Source of the DNA: a virus
Virus record (IMG/VR): IMGVR_UViG_3300020473_000853
Coordinates: 1 to 20,537 of that record
Length of the DNA stretch: 20,537 bases
Strand: one strand, 5' to 3'
Shown: one piece after another, positions 12,501 to 16,273 of the stretch
Layout: every line of letters begins with the position of its first letter
Position numbering within the stretch: position 1 is the stretch's first letter
Program-made: the position numbers and the translations under genes
The notes under the pieces: model-generated
Database searches by the model: none
The model's input: only the letters and a program-made list of their open reading frames with translations
What the model was told of the DNA's origin: nothing

Positions 12501-13551
12501 TACCATTTACTAATGCTTCAGCAGTAGCATTAGCTCCTGGACCTTTGGTAGACGCAATAGTAATCTTTGGAGCAAAACTTAAACGATATCCACTACCACC
12601 AGTCTTAACAATGACCTTATCTACAACACCTTGCTCAATATCCGCAATAGCACTAGCACCAGCACCAAATTCAGGTGCTATCATCTCAATAGATCTAATA
12701 TTAATCTGAGATCCTTGTGCAACGTCATTCTTAAAGATTAACTTATCTTCAAAGATAGTAAAATCTTCATAAGGACGCTTTTCTACTCTGTTTACAACAA
12801 CTATTGATGAAACAGTTGATAATGGGGTATATGAAACGTTATTGTTAGTTAAATTAAATTCTTTAGCATCTACAGTAACACTAATAGTGTCTATAGAACG
12901 TACTGGAATGCTTGTGTAACCAATAAGGTACCGAATAGTATTAATTGCACCTGTAAGTGCTCCTGTAGGGGGAGCAGGGGGTGTCTCCAGACGTATCTTA
13001 TCACCTTCGATAAAATAGTCGATATTTGGGAATAAAAACTCGTTATTTACAACAACTAAGAGATGATCAGCAGTTTGAGGTGAAACTGGCTTACCTAAGA
13101 GTCTAAGATCAAATAAAGTTTGACTATTATCAAATTGTGAAGATATTGGTTCAAATTCTTGTATTTTACGATCAAATTCTGCCTTATTAACACCAGGAGT
13201 GAATACAATGTCGGGAGAATGAGTAACAGACTCGTAATAAATTACCTCATTATCAATTTGTACCGTACCATCTTTCTCTAAGAAATAATTAACGTTCTCA
13301 GCAACAATATCCTTTTGAGTAGGATCAACCTTCTCCAACACAGCAGATTGTGAAGATAGGAAATTAGGATCAAACTCTCCAGAACCAATATCAGTATATC
13401 TTAAGATATTATTCAGTATGTCATACGGACGACCTGATTTCTCTTGAGATCTGTAGTATTCTGAAAGAAGATTGACAAATTGTTCGTTATCTTCTCGGAT
13501 GAATGCAGGTATCTGGTCCTGCACCCTATTTGAGACGGTAATAGCCTTCAT
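1..13551 (-). CDS. Giant multidomain virion structural protein (3' end outside window)
   Basis: One reading frame of 4,517 codons starts at ATG 13551-13549 and is still open at position 1. I read every triplet of this frame and met no stop. An in-frame TAA at 13560-13558 fixes the start (MKAITVSNRVQ). No strong Shine-Dalgarno is visible. It begins 27 nt after gp6. By residue: N-terminal phage-structural motif (about 8-35); GxGY array A (318-625); KGT/YPKDEV module (667-741); YHYH-type domain split by GxGY array B (1075-1556); EF-hand-like loop (1615-1626); more GxGY units (about 1670-1830); beta-propeller-like stretch (1850-2220); LamG-like domain (2253-2430); tail-fibre-type Cys/Thr/Gly module (2658-2702); GxGY array C (3018-3255); tandem helical repeat (3913-4150); second LamG-like domain (4337 onward). 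No signal peptide or membrane segment is seen. Inferred role: peripheral baseplate or host-recognition protein, possibly assembled near gp6. A single polypeptide is certain from the frame; the exact role is not. Confidence 0.93.
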   Translation of the reverse strand, partial: MKAITVSNRVQDQIPAFIREDNEQFVNLLSEYYRSQEKSGRPYDILNNILRYTDIGSGEFDPNFLSSQSAVLEKVDPTQKDIVAENVNYFLEKDGTVQIDNEVIYYESVTHSPDIVFTPGVNKAEFDRKIQEFEPISSQFDNSQTLFDLRLLGKPVSPQTADHLLVVVNNEFLFPNIDYFIEGDKIRLETPPAPPTGALTGAINTIRYLIGYTSIPVRSIDTISVTVDAKEFNLTNNNVSYTPLSTVSSIVVVNRVEKRPYEDFTIFEDKLIFKNDVAQGSQINIRSIEMIAPEFGAGASAIADIEQGVVDKVIVKTGGSGYRLSFAPKITIASTKGPGANATAEALVNGIKDTRLLFSGQGYSANNPPIVVVDPPVDPEGKTAQIRAIVSDTIEGVSELIVDSSGSGYDKIPSISFVNPGGATISQPTLHTGSIQEGSISVVTSGSGYTTPPLVYLDPPTGDNAITANVVATIDEYGRVNGITVVSGGQGYVTTPRAKIIDPVGAQILDVSVTGGRVTNIELLTGGAGYTDAPSVYIVDNRKDIADQPIGGTGATAVATIFNGEITDINITSFGSGYSDTEPPKVFIAAPPAPEASCDVGFGEITGFTIHNGGSGYQPSAFVNCKRGVSSVSSFDQKGNQVYSKEADTVQSSHEVGSTISNLDTLFAKELYRRYVNQYLPNAEIDYEKVNAPQIIKTISDFYASKGTKISTQYLFKMLFSENVDVSYPKDEVIKPSAASWNVDTVLRAELITGDPTNLLDAQLIQYSDQVDINVKGASALIENVIAINTGVGTVYELAISEETLQGSFTIPYKTTLVEELSTTESIITVDSTIGWPERNGTILINDDEEVQYKEKTLNQFIECTRSENGVVEDWDAGTIIHSQIFVYVDRGLPTEIKMRVLGIADAKSTVLTDTGSYYLPGDKLNVASLGSTSVDQRITSWLYNVKKLINVDGVVPGGLNNQTATVTCSNKHGLLVGDTVTIYGANPTVFNGTFLVTSRISDFIFEYNIPAPADSSPQGNILLSVDLNKGKSPEEGISIAIRDFTTNVQNTFFNNQYSYIASSGIPNYEVGPFVGSALLPGNQRKLIRIPRVINTISKREDTNFGPIGAWVNGVSAWSYKSESRIKYGGVTGINIVNVGQGYDAANPPLIEITGGGGTGATASVVVNGQLSEIDVSAGGSGYTSSPLVSIVGGGGFGATATAVITNGIVSKVLVENPGQGYTSQPDVSISGGNGSGATATAAVRGAIQSVRVDTAGSAYTSSPNIKLNSGEGAVAQPIIINGRIVSIAIIAAGKGYTTAPEIVINGDGYGAVAKATIGTVGEDRGKVIGVSVINRGIGYTTGLTTVRLEAVGEMAEFTANVFEWTRNLQDELGQSFDTARGYVFAGYNTQYGGEYAHLSDPKQLRYVLGDNVFKNQATQQLQELSTGWQHSPILGWAFDGNPIYGPYGYIDATDQSSGIRRIRSSYRIKPILIYDQATNPNPVRSDGPLLSDYPAGSFIEDFEYTFQYGDLDQYNGRFCKTPQFPEGVYAYFISIDASDAGNPVFPYIAGPQLYSKADEWNYSQDAVQTNIPDDVVRFRDPYEDVDIDIERQPNQDTDILVTELGEELIFEIEDTNRDGVINNLEDTTPINIAEEPVLQLFDYYPRVSTRSEVDIDIETTTKFEDAQVDGFVVENPGISYKVGDKLYFDNTDTQGFGASAKVNSVKGLDIAGYSSYMTNDVPYGQITTAEEHELRVNDEIIVKSTPVLDDTNKTLKVKVIAGVEQLNITQEGIGYSSELPPSYELISTTGQDFKLTLDRTEAGAVKKANIINSGSGYDVTNPPKIRVSHPQRYKKANYFLSFLKEATGTVSINDVKVAEDRTIYVAAERNLTDGDTCGILAKFNSDGRLLWQRTLVPTVPAGPKSLRWKSLYVENSNPHNIYVIGETVTNITNITHNPDIIVAKYTSGFDGNNNPDGILQWQRDIAGISGATRRDYATTISLDQDGRTMIGGYTDANSLQPDDMWVALLDLDGSMMEKRKIASSEVSEHLHQIKWKSKDTFLFCGISEPDNTSDIILGETYYDTATIEVVWSKKITNASYKFKNPTFTIDEYGAVYVTATAEDTNGKDYGVLYTKFDDGDFTEAEQSRIFVPTGTYNAVHNGGVEFDIFGNVDVSCSVERTFNQVESTTLKIGWNTGTVITASTATETDGIGFKAIAVSNDSSGDTIVVGNKVEADQLAIFNWNTADNLADDTYNDTLATGTNKQWYATGNAVIDDTKKYDGASSVKLDASNSMTMLYGSDVATSYTVEAFWALSTTQYTAANTKPEFFTVTDDIGNTVRAGLDADQTSPNYGKTFIDITGTTTFSTAANYLAIFNNEEFIHVALVKERVGVGDYKYRIYVNGIEAQVLTSTTVDINLKDVTLGSNSTPNATNNWIGWIDNLVVSPTAKYDDTFTSALVTGTNSIAQGFVYKIDKDKTALGSFNLNDVETGHTLNIASESSYTFNTQNVAMNPWVLGPAGIQILDYGDVVSTHQPGIFTVTSTDQNFGNRTATVPTPGGKKLLLTTTVVPKFYFRDAKYALIDLVKTINFNQDATFTKGAILQQYSVIGGNDVVSAYGTIVESGTNSCKIGKIAGNFDTSKLLKSTANDVNDLEWNFTEQKTDPIWATNFVYATEDIVYNDKKLYQCTSPGTSGTIPPTHTTGIVSDGAVSWAYLSASGIYEIDLADTSYNGSTMSAFASWKPFSPEDYTIKIEEIYQDSSFIKGDTIDADAVNLQFAVDETGKIATFTGLTGVKKISLIAQLNKDVIPSGALVNTDIVYCSASSRHNFVENEIIFTENFATNDYNGSFFVEEVFNSRDFSFRMRGTAVQDPTFAGSGNSVSNVNIYAKHPKFLFVRGHQYIFDLDDDSNLGYFLSFSRDNQYKLEYPFINIIREGTPGFTDDDSPTPLVKFVINDDVTNISYYFDPSRTGADSPVGEGSFIDVIKSPYDGTFRVTSVTDAGKKFAFRLLNEPEKTNAPVGNNEFGNARSSYSTTSIKAIGPISDIKLVNAGGFYQRLPIVTDIASNREIEKVRILNGGTEYVNGVYYNVPIDGDGEGATCNITVQDDGDFEGVITDVVLTSAGKGYKTASIDIDAIPGILGSLLAGSGGILEVVIPDEGSGASVFLQGKSIGKIKKLKNNEFGFGYSHDYTLRPEITFPVNLQLFNTALLAQIKITDPGAGYTSVPAVVIEGGGGSGAKAEAIVKNNRLSEVIIKDPGSGYSSEPTVTLKSEFNYVVNVDLGYLQFNFPHGITTGAEVQLRAEDLGSTVGILPKPSSAGLVSLNSNQTYYAIAGEANSLESDQLRISLTKLDAESGSYITFLTQGEGRQVLLTEVFGGQATAIVETSRFLAGELVYQGTSLELASATGYVSTNEGWQIGPRILKLENYDGVWRSGERVTGEVSRASGLIDNLSIATGTLNIASLTNTPGQFIDDVGKPSEIVQKIQDSYFYQNFSYVIKSQTPINQWRKPVLETNHPVGFNLFGELAITGGKDISGRKVVSDLIKEVNINSFTNINQITSFANAQPIYTQFNNTEVLFRQKRLTNSEEILTSIVKKIDNISEDFDGIKTQFPLNVEGSSITAADNQMFILINGVAQSPGTAFSTAGPSVVFTEAPKAPSRIKFREAVYAQKVITRMTFSSIGGIFPLLGNTVRGLVSEATATCIDSGVDYIDVIDIQGTFQINESIMGSQTGFNSTLSDVSPTTSKTIFEQGERITNLAGNFAIVEENNLQDGVITNELVLSRTSGTAKYETGEFNIKFNDIIYSARSKIAATITSIAPYQDDISNQIIDRVDLSPSSSFFALVFQRVPSITFPNKILDNISETVINPVEIYDPETANNQDFLDFERVRNQEIRYDNLTGTDFAAGSDIRLKKIYFGNSSLRRTHDVRLNDASNALQRNARFIAEEAVGAMLDFYPSFQINTGRNSDCEDDIVDAINMMAWQLEFDGNSEVWDIANTYVQGNTVYHVDGAEAQTVWAMNKARDLAIQCIRMEDIDTSFTTLQQWRDLTVTGEYSVTDNSHADARALLLANKWYIAHEALYYAKQQNPGYNVSGGDSHCLSDIVDVIEAIAYNAAVGGNDFVWEATDRILHYGTVTGDIDTMVNAFTKARDIAIDVQRNVVYAKQDTSHGWTQFTDGTITADGASPACQTPAATITTLANILINALGTTASPGTRAAFQSGTTKTEPSTAVMANPSTTACVNVTSAITNYFAIITDSLQDPTGATPGTYPWSISNVTRVAPPYSFSDSETLKSVKHAYKDKSSGGFFVFGEIVKGITSGNTAEIIGSNAGNKWIYTKNPTGAFSDGEYITNSLLVNTNVTVDNLDYAAGAGSLEFNGSAYLTHPSTEKVAFGDGSIPDGNFTIELWVKATGVSGNQTLLDFRTSTGDTSSAYLIMVNNTVRWNTGNVDRITSSANLAANTWTHIAIVRNSGATNMYVGGTKQTTTYTDNTNYGNMPVKIGANAANAQAFTGNMENLMIKLGATAVDYTSDFTPSGT
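1118..1815 (-). repeat. Tandem helical repeat, two copies, about 130-residue pitch
   Basis: Copy 1 (1815-1501) and copy 2 (1425-1118) share the same order of motifs. Copy 1 has ALQRNARFIAEEAV, SDCEDDIVDAI, NSEVWDIA and KARDLAI. Copy 2 has ALLLANKWYIAHEAL, SHCLSDIVDVI, NDFVWEAT and KARDIAI. Each keeps a Cys two residues before the D-I-V-D helix. The segment after copy 2 (PACQTPAATITTLANILINAL) looks like the tail of the same long repeat. I recall similar repeats in cyanophage virion proteins. It is the only mainly helical part of the giant protein. Confidence 0.8.
3790..4500 (-). repeat. GxGY beta-repeat array C (about 5 units)
   Basis: Residues about 3018-3255 include NAGGFYQRLP, NGGTEYVNG, SAGKGYKTA, DPGAGYTSVP and DPGSGYSSEP. 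The last two units are canonical (VVIEGGGGSGAKAEAIV between them), the first three diverged. Just upstream are HPKFLFVRGHQYIFDLDDDS and SYYFDPSRTGADSP, conserved-looking phage structural segments that I cannot name. Confidence 0.75.
5445..5580 (-). other. Tail-fibre-type 'YxCTxxGTxG' module
   Basis: Residues about 2658-2702 contain KLYQCTSPGTSGTIPPTHTT followed by GIVSDGAVSWAYL. The pattern Y-x-C-T, G-T-x-G, P-T-H-T, then V-x-DG-x-V-x-W-x-Y is one I recognise from many phage tail fibres and spikes. It is a small beta module; ligand unknown. Confidence 0.6.
6270..6795 (-). other. LamG/concanavalin A-like domain 1
   Basis: Residues about 2253-2430 include DGASSVKLDASNSMTM, SYTVEAFWALST, EEFIHVALVKE, YRIYVNGIEA and GWIDNLVVSPTAKY. 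These follow the LamG order: strand, F-T-x-E-x-W strand, H-V-A strand, Y-V-N-G hairpin, and closing I-D-x-L strand. Such jelly-rolls commonly bind glycans in surface and tail proteins, so a receptor role is plausible. Confidence 0.75.
6900..8005 (-). other. Beta-propeller-like (SBBP/PQQ-type) repeat region
   Basis: Residues about 1850-2220 hold repeated blade-like segments. Examples are TIYVAAERN...GILAKFNSDGRLLWQRTL, NIYVIGET...IIVAKYTSG...GILQWQRDI, RTMIGGYTD...MWVALLDLDG, TFLFCGIS...IEVVWSKKI and AVYVTATAE...GVLYTKF. The alternation of a Y/V-x-G/A strand with an AKF..DG..LWQR strand is typical of beta-propeller repeats of the SBBP kind. I count five or six blades. Propellers in tail proteins often serve binding; that use here is inferred. 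Confidence 0.65.
8060..8545 (-). repeat. GxGY units D (2-3 isolated copies)
   Basis: Anchors are GIGYSSELPP and GSGYDVTNPP, with a weaker NPGISYKVGD copy upstream. They join the EF-hand-like linker to the propeller-like stretch. They are the same unit type as arrays A-C but without the Gly-rich turn. Confidence 0.65.
8674..8709 (-). other. EF-hand/dockerin-like calcium loop
   Basis: Residues 1615-1626 read DTNRDGVINNLE. This fits the 12-residue EF-hand loop exactly: Asp1, Asn3, Asp5, Gly6, Ile8, Asn9 and Glu12. It lies in an acidic linker just after the YHYH-type domain. Only one loop is seen and no flanking helices were established, so calcium binding is inferred. Confidence 0.55.
8885..10330 (-). 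other. Degenerate YHYH-type domain, split by a GxGY array
   Basis: The first part (nt about 10330-10150) has LLPGNQRKLIRIPR and FGPIGAWVNGVSAW, matching the opening of YHYH proteins (IPR...GAIGVFVNGV). The second part (nt about 9482-8885) has HSPILGWAFDGNPIYGPYGY, RIRSSYRI, a Tyr-Asn-Gly-Arg element, TPQFPEGVYAYF and PVFPYIAGP, which are the family's strongest motifs. The namesake YHYH stretch appears only as GEYAHLSDP, so its His pair is not kept. YHYH domains recur in marine phage and bacterial surface proteins; their activity is not established. Array B sits between the two parts. Confidence 0.8.
9485..10140 (-). repeat. GxGY beta-repeat array B (6 units, regular 37-40 residue pitch)
   Basis: The anchors are GQGYDAANPP, GSGYTSSP, GQGYTSQP, GSAYTSSP, GKGYTTAP and GIGYTTGL. 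The first three units are the most regular: GxGY, Pro, a VSI-type strand, GGGG or GGNG, GATAT/GATAS, then a strand with NG and an I/V-rich strand. This is the cleanest array in the protein and the best place to derive a profile. It lies inside the YHYH-type domain. Confidence 0.9.
11329..13500 (-). other. N-terminal phage structural module of the giant protein, interrupted by repeats
   Basis: Residues about 14-33 (IPAFIREDNEQFVNLLSEYY) match a motif common at the start of myovirus structural proteins. Residues about 667-741 contain FAKELYRRYVNQYLP, IIKTISDFYASKGTK, LFKMLFSENVDVSYPKDEV and IKPSAASW, which match the segment that normally follows it closely in such proteins. Here the two are separated by roughly 630 residues that include GxGY array A. 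Function is unknown; in related phages this module is found in virion proteins. The family recognition is from memory. Confidence 0.6.
11680..12600 (-). repeat. GxGY beta-repeat array A (about 8 degenerate units)
   Basis: Residues about 318-625 contain eight anchors in order: GSGYRLSFAP, GQGYSANNPP, GSGYDKIP, GSGYTTPP, GQGYVTTP, GAGYTDAP, GSGYSDTEPP and GSGYQPSA. Each is followed by a short beta-like stretch (for example VYLDPP), a variable Gly/Ala segment and an I/V-rich strand leading to the next anchor. Units are about 35-50 residues and clearly diverged, so this is an old protein-level repeat rather than a recent DNA duplication. It is probably a stacked beta structure; I know no confirmed fold for it. 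Confidence 0.85.
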
Positions 13552-13578
13552 CTGCTGTTATTATGCTATTTTATTGTC

Positions 13579-15663
13579 TTAGAAACAAGAATTAAATTCT
13601 GGAATCTCAAAGACGGTAGTTGGGTAATCAATAATATTTATTGAGGTTCCATCGAAGTTAATAGCGTTGAAATCGAACGGATCGAAGGTTGGAACGTTAG
13701 TTCCATCAATTGTGTAGTCGATGGTTTGTACAGTTGGGTTAAAGATCGTAGGATCTAGACCTGTACCAATGTTAATATTGCCAGAAGCAGGGATAACTGT
13801 AACAGGAACCCTGTTAGTACCATCAGGGGTACTTGCAATGTCAACAGGTCCAACACAGACCTGTCCACTCTTATAATCAACGGTTCCTACATTCTTTTTA
13901 AGAGTAACTTCAGCCTCATCGACTTTAGTTACCATAATTAGATTTCCGTAACCGTCATCTCTTATATTTACAGGTAATAGTGCTGTAGTATCATTCGTAA
14001 GTAAACTTGTTGATGATATTTGATTAGCATTAGCACCACCCTGTATACTTAAAAGTCCCTCCGTATATCCTGTGGAATAGAAGGTACCTGTTTTCACTGA
14101 GGAATATTTTGGTATACAAGTCCCATCTCCAGCACCATCGGTGCCTTTTGCTCCACCCGAAAGGTCATTGGGATTTGCGATTTCATTATTAAAGTCAATA
14201 CACTGTGTAAATGTTTGACCAAAATTGAAGTTCTCGATGTTCATACCCAAAGACATATGGGTAATGTTGCCACTGATCGAAGGATCAGAGGAATCTATCA
14301 TCGATTGATAAGCACTGAGGTCAATGCGACCATTGAATCTAGTAGATTCTGCTTGAGAATTGTATTGATCGACAGCTCCCAGAACTTTAGACGCAACTTC
14401 ATTATTTGAGAGTGTAGTTTTATTACCGTCAAAGAACGCCCAAGTTTTTGGTCTAATGTATAAGGTAATTGGATCGACAATAACAGGTTCGATTGCTGCA
14501 ATCGAGTATTTAAGCAGATTATTCTTGATTCTTTTTTTGGTTGTTGTATTAAGTAGGGCACCTGATTTAGTTCTAATGGATATGTAAACTTTTCCGTAAA
14601 TTGGTGGTGATAAACGTTCTCCACCGTAAGCAGTAACGGATTTTGCTTGTGGGTATACCTTTTTGGTAATAAATTCGTAATCAGATTCAGTTACTGCTCT
14701 GTTCTGACTGTTAAACGCCCTAGGAGCGTTAAATTTAATACTTAGGGTAGTTTCTACGTCTTCACCATCTTGAGCACCATCTATGGTCACAAGAGAGATA
14801 TTAGACGAAGATACGAGACGACTTTCTGAGTCTATCACACGACCGATGAAACTAAATTGCTTACATCCGTTAGCAGCAGTTCCTTCAGTACGTACATACT
14901 TTAATTTAATGACTTCACCTGCAATTAATTGACGACAGATAACTCCATCACCAAAAACCACGTTATAACGTTGATCATCGGTCTCCTCAAGGAAATATCC
15001 ACGAGTAGTACCATCAACATCAACAATATTCTGAACCAAATTATATGTATCAATCTCTTCAGACTGTGCGTTGGGTGAAATTGAAACAGATAAAAGATCT
15101 GTATCCACCTGATCAGAAGGAATTAAGTAATCTCGCTTCTTAACATCATCAACAACGTACTGATACGTTAAAGTATTACCTTGATTGATAACTACCTTGC
15201 TAAAAGTAGCAATTCCAGTGGATTGATCAACTGTTGCCTGTAAAGCTGATGGTAAAGTAAATGTATATCCTTGTCCACTTACAGCAGATACAAAAACATC
15301 ACCAGCTTGTAAAGTTACTGTGCCAGGATAGGTTGTACCAGATCCAACAGTTTCTGTTTGTACAGCAAATCGCACACAAGCTTTTGGTGCTTTAACTGAT
15401 CTAGGTGTGTAATTTAATTGCTTTGCAATCTTTACAACATTATCTCTAATAGTTGCAGACTCAAGAAACGCCTCATTCATTGCCATATTAGCGTTGAATG
15501 CAGCGTAGTATGTGTTATATGATAAAACGTCAAGCAAATATGATGCAGCAGATCCGTCAAAATCATAATCTGTGAACTCATCTCTAGTTCTCAGGTATGA
15601 TCTAATAGATTCACGTATCTCTGAAAAGTCTAAAGACGTTAAATTTGATGGTATTGCTGCCAT
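13579..15663 (-). CDS. gp6: Baseplate wedge protein gp6 (J-like)
   Basis: At 694 residues it is close to T4 gp6 (660). The N-terminus (SLDFSEIRESIRSYLRTRDE, then DYDFDGSAASYLLDVLSYNTYY) and the following AMNEAFLESATIRDNVVKIAKQLNYTPRS are characteristic of T4-like gp6. Residues about 230-420 carry the Baseplate_J-like core (FGDGVICRQL, FNAPRAFNSQNRAVTESDYE, VYPQAKSVTAYGGE). gp6 dimerises to link wedges into the baseplate ring. The ATG at 15663-15661 overlaps the gp25 stop by one base (TAATG), with GGAGA seven nt upstream, so translation is probably coupled. The last 60 or so residues are Asn/Asp/Phe-rich and end in a Cys. Confidence 0.95.
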   Translation of the reverse strand: MAAIPSNLTSLDFSEIRESIRSYLRTRDEFTDYDFDGSAASYLLDVLSYNTYYAAFNANMAMNEAFLESATIRDNVVKIAKQLNYTPRSVKAPKACVRFAVQTETVGSGTTYPGTVTLQAGDVFVSAVSGQGYTFTLPSALQATVDQSTGIATFSKVVINQGNTLTYQYVVDDVKKRDYLIPSDQVDTDLLSVSISPNAQSEEIDTYNLVQNIVDVDGTTRGYFLEETDDQRYNVVFGDGVICRQLIAGEVIKLKYVRTEGTAANGCKQFSFIGRVIDSESRLVSSSNISLVTIDGAQDGEDVETTLSIKFNAPRAFNSQNRAVTESDYEFITKKVYPQAKSVTAYGGERLSPPIYGKVYISIRTKSGALLNTTTKKRIKNNLLKYSIAAIEPVIVDPITLYIRPKTWAFFDGNKTTLSNNEVASKVLGAVDQYNSQAESTRFNGRIDLSAYQSMIDSSDPSISGNITHMSLGMNIENFNFGQTFTQCIDFNNEIANPNDLSGGAKGTDGAGDGTCIPKYSSVKTGTFYSTGYTEGLLSIQGGANANQISSTSLLTNDTTALLPVNIRDDGYGNLIMVTKVDEAEVTLKKNVGTVDYKSGQVCVGPVDIASTPDGTNRVPVTVIPASGNINIGTGLDPTIFNPTVQTIDYTIDGTNVPTFDPFDFNAINFDGTSINIIDYPTTVFEIPEFNSCF

Positions 15664-16070
15664 TATGTTCTCTCCAACAAGAAGTCTACAGTTTGGGTAA
15701 GAGTTTCACCGATAATAGTGTAATCAACCTCAACTTCAAGATTATTGGTATCATCTACCTCTAACCTAACTTCATTAATAACAACACGTGGTTCAAATCG
15801 TGCTACTACGTTTAAGATCTCTTCTTTCAATTCCTCAGACATAAAGACATCGAAATTTTCGAAAAGCATCTGACGTAACCTTGATCCTTTAGTTGGTTGG
15901 AAAGGTCTCTCTCCAAACCCAGTCAGGACAAGGTTTTTGATGGACTGCTTAATGGCGTTCTCATTCTTAACCACAGAAAAATCCTCAGTATTGGGGTTGT
16001 TTTTCATCCCTATACTGAGGTCACGGAACTGTCTTGAAAGGTTCCTTTCTGCTTTAAACCGATACGCCAT
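15663..16070 (-). CDS. gp25: Baseplate wedge protein gp25 (lysozyme-like fold)
   Basis: At 135 residues it matches T4 gp25 (132). Residues about 25-90 include NPNTEDFSVVKNENAIKQSI, then GERPFQPTKGSRLRQMLFEN, the signature of the gp25/TssE family. The EPR motif (ARFEPRVVI, residues about 90-98) is the element known to contact the sheath/wedge core. gp25 joins the wedge to gp53/gp6 and the sheath initiation site. The start ATG 16070-16068 lies inside a 12-bp palindrome, 27 nt downstream of a CTAAATA motif. No clear Shine-Dalgarno is visible. It ends in TAATG with gp6. Confidence 0.96.
   Translation of the reverse strand: MAYRFKAERNLSRQFRDLSIGMKNNPNTEDFSVVKNENAIKQSIKNLVLTGFGERPFQPTKGSRLRQMLFENFDVFMSEELKEEILNVVARFEPRVVINEVRLEVDDTNNLEVEVDYTIIGETLTQTVDFLLERT
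15671..15675 (-). promoter_or_regulatory. Ribosome binding site of gp6
   Basis: GGAGA on the minus strand, 7 nt before the gp6 ATG and inside the last codons of gp25. It is the clearest Shine-Dalgarno in the window and supports the chosen gp6 start. Confidence 0.75.
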
Positions 16071-16076
16071 ATGGCG
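16065..16076. promoter_or_regulatory. 12-bp palindrome over the gp25 start codon
   Basis: CGCCATATGGCG is a perfect inverted repeat containing the gp25 ATG. In mRNA it could form a 4-bp CGCC/GGCG stem with an AUAU loop that partly hides the start codon. Translational control is inferred; chance occurrence is possible. Confidence 0.4.
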
Positions 16077-16097
16077 GTATTATTGTCTTAATAAGTC

Positions 16098-16104
16098 TAT
16101 TTAG
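16098..16104 (-). promoter_or_regulatory. Putative cyanophage late promoter CTAAATA
   Basis: The minus strand reads CTAAATA directly after the TGA of the small basic gene and 27 nt before the gp25 ATG. CTAAATA has been proposed as the late-promoter element of T4-like cyanophages, in place of T4's TATAAATA. Its position in the short gap between genes would start a gp25-gp6-giant gene transcript. Confidence 0.65.
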
Positions 16105-16257
16105 TCACTTTCCTTGTCCTCGGTACTTCTTCTTCGCTTTATTGCGTGAAGATGCACTGTATTTTGTATGCATACTAGACCCTTGACGAGTCTTTTTGGG
16201 TCTTGGTTCAACTATGGTCGAAGAACCCCAAGCACCTGATTTGGTTTTTACTGCCAT
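16105..16257 (-). CDS. Small basic conserved phage protein (50 aa)
   Basis: ATG 16257-16255 to TGA 16107-16105. The protein starts MAVKTKSGAWGSSTIVEP, continues RPKKTRQGSSMHTKYSASS and ends RNKAKKKYRGQGK. It is rich in Lys/Arg, Gly and Ser, with no predicted hydrophobic core. I recall similar PKKTRQG...KKYRGQG proteins in this same place in cyanophage genomes, though I cannot name a function. It follows the PAAR gene by 16 nt and has only weak SD potential. The C-terminal basic patch suggests nucleic-acid or polyanion contact; that is a guess. Confidence 0.82.
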   Translation of the reverse strand: MAVKTKSGAWGSSTIVEPRPKKTRQGSSMHTKYSASSRNKAKKKYRGQGK

Positions 16258-16273
16258 AATGCGTTTGCTGTTT

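Noticed and set aside
9485-12600. CRISPR or DNA-level tandem repeat array in the Gly-rich stretches
   Set aside because: The repetition is in the protein; at the DNA level the units are diverged and keep the reading frame, with no identical repeats separated by spacers.
11698-12709. Ser/Thr- and Pro/Ala-rich plus-strand frames
   Set aside because: They are antisense to GxGY array A; their regular composition is an effect of the repeats.
13552-13578. A terminator or separate promoter between gp6 and the giant gene
   Set aside because: The 27-nt gap has no stem followed by a T-run and no CTAAATA; read-through from gp25 is simpler.
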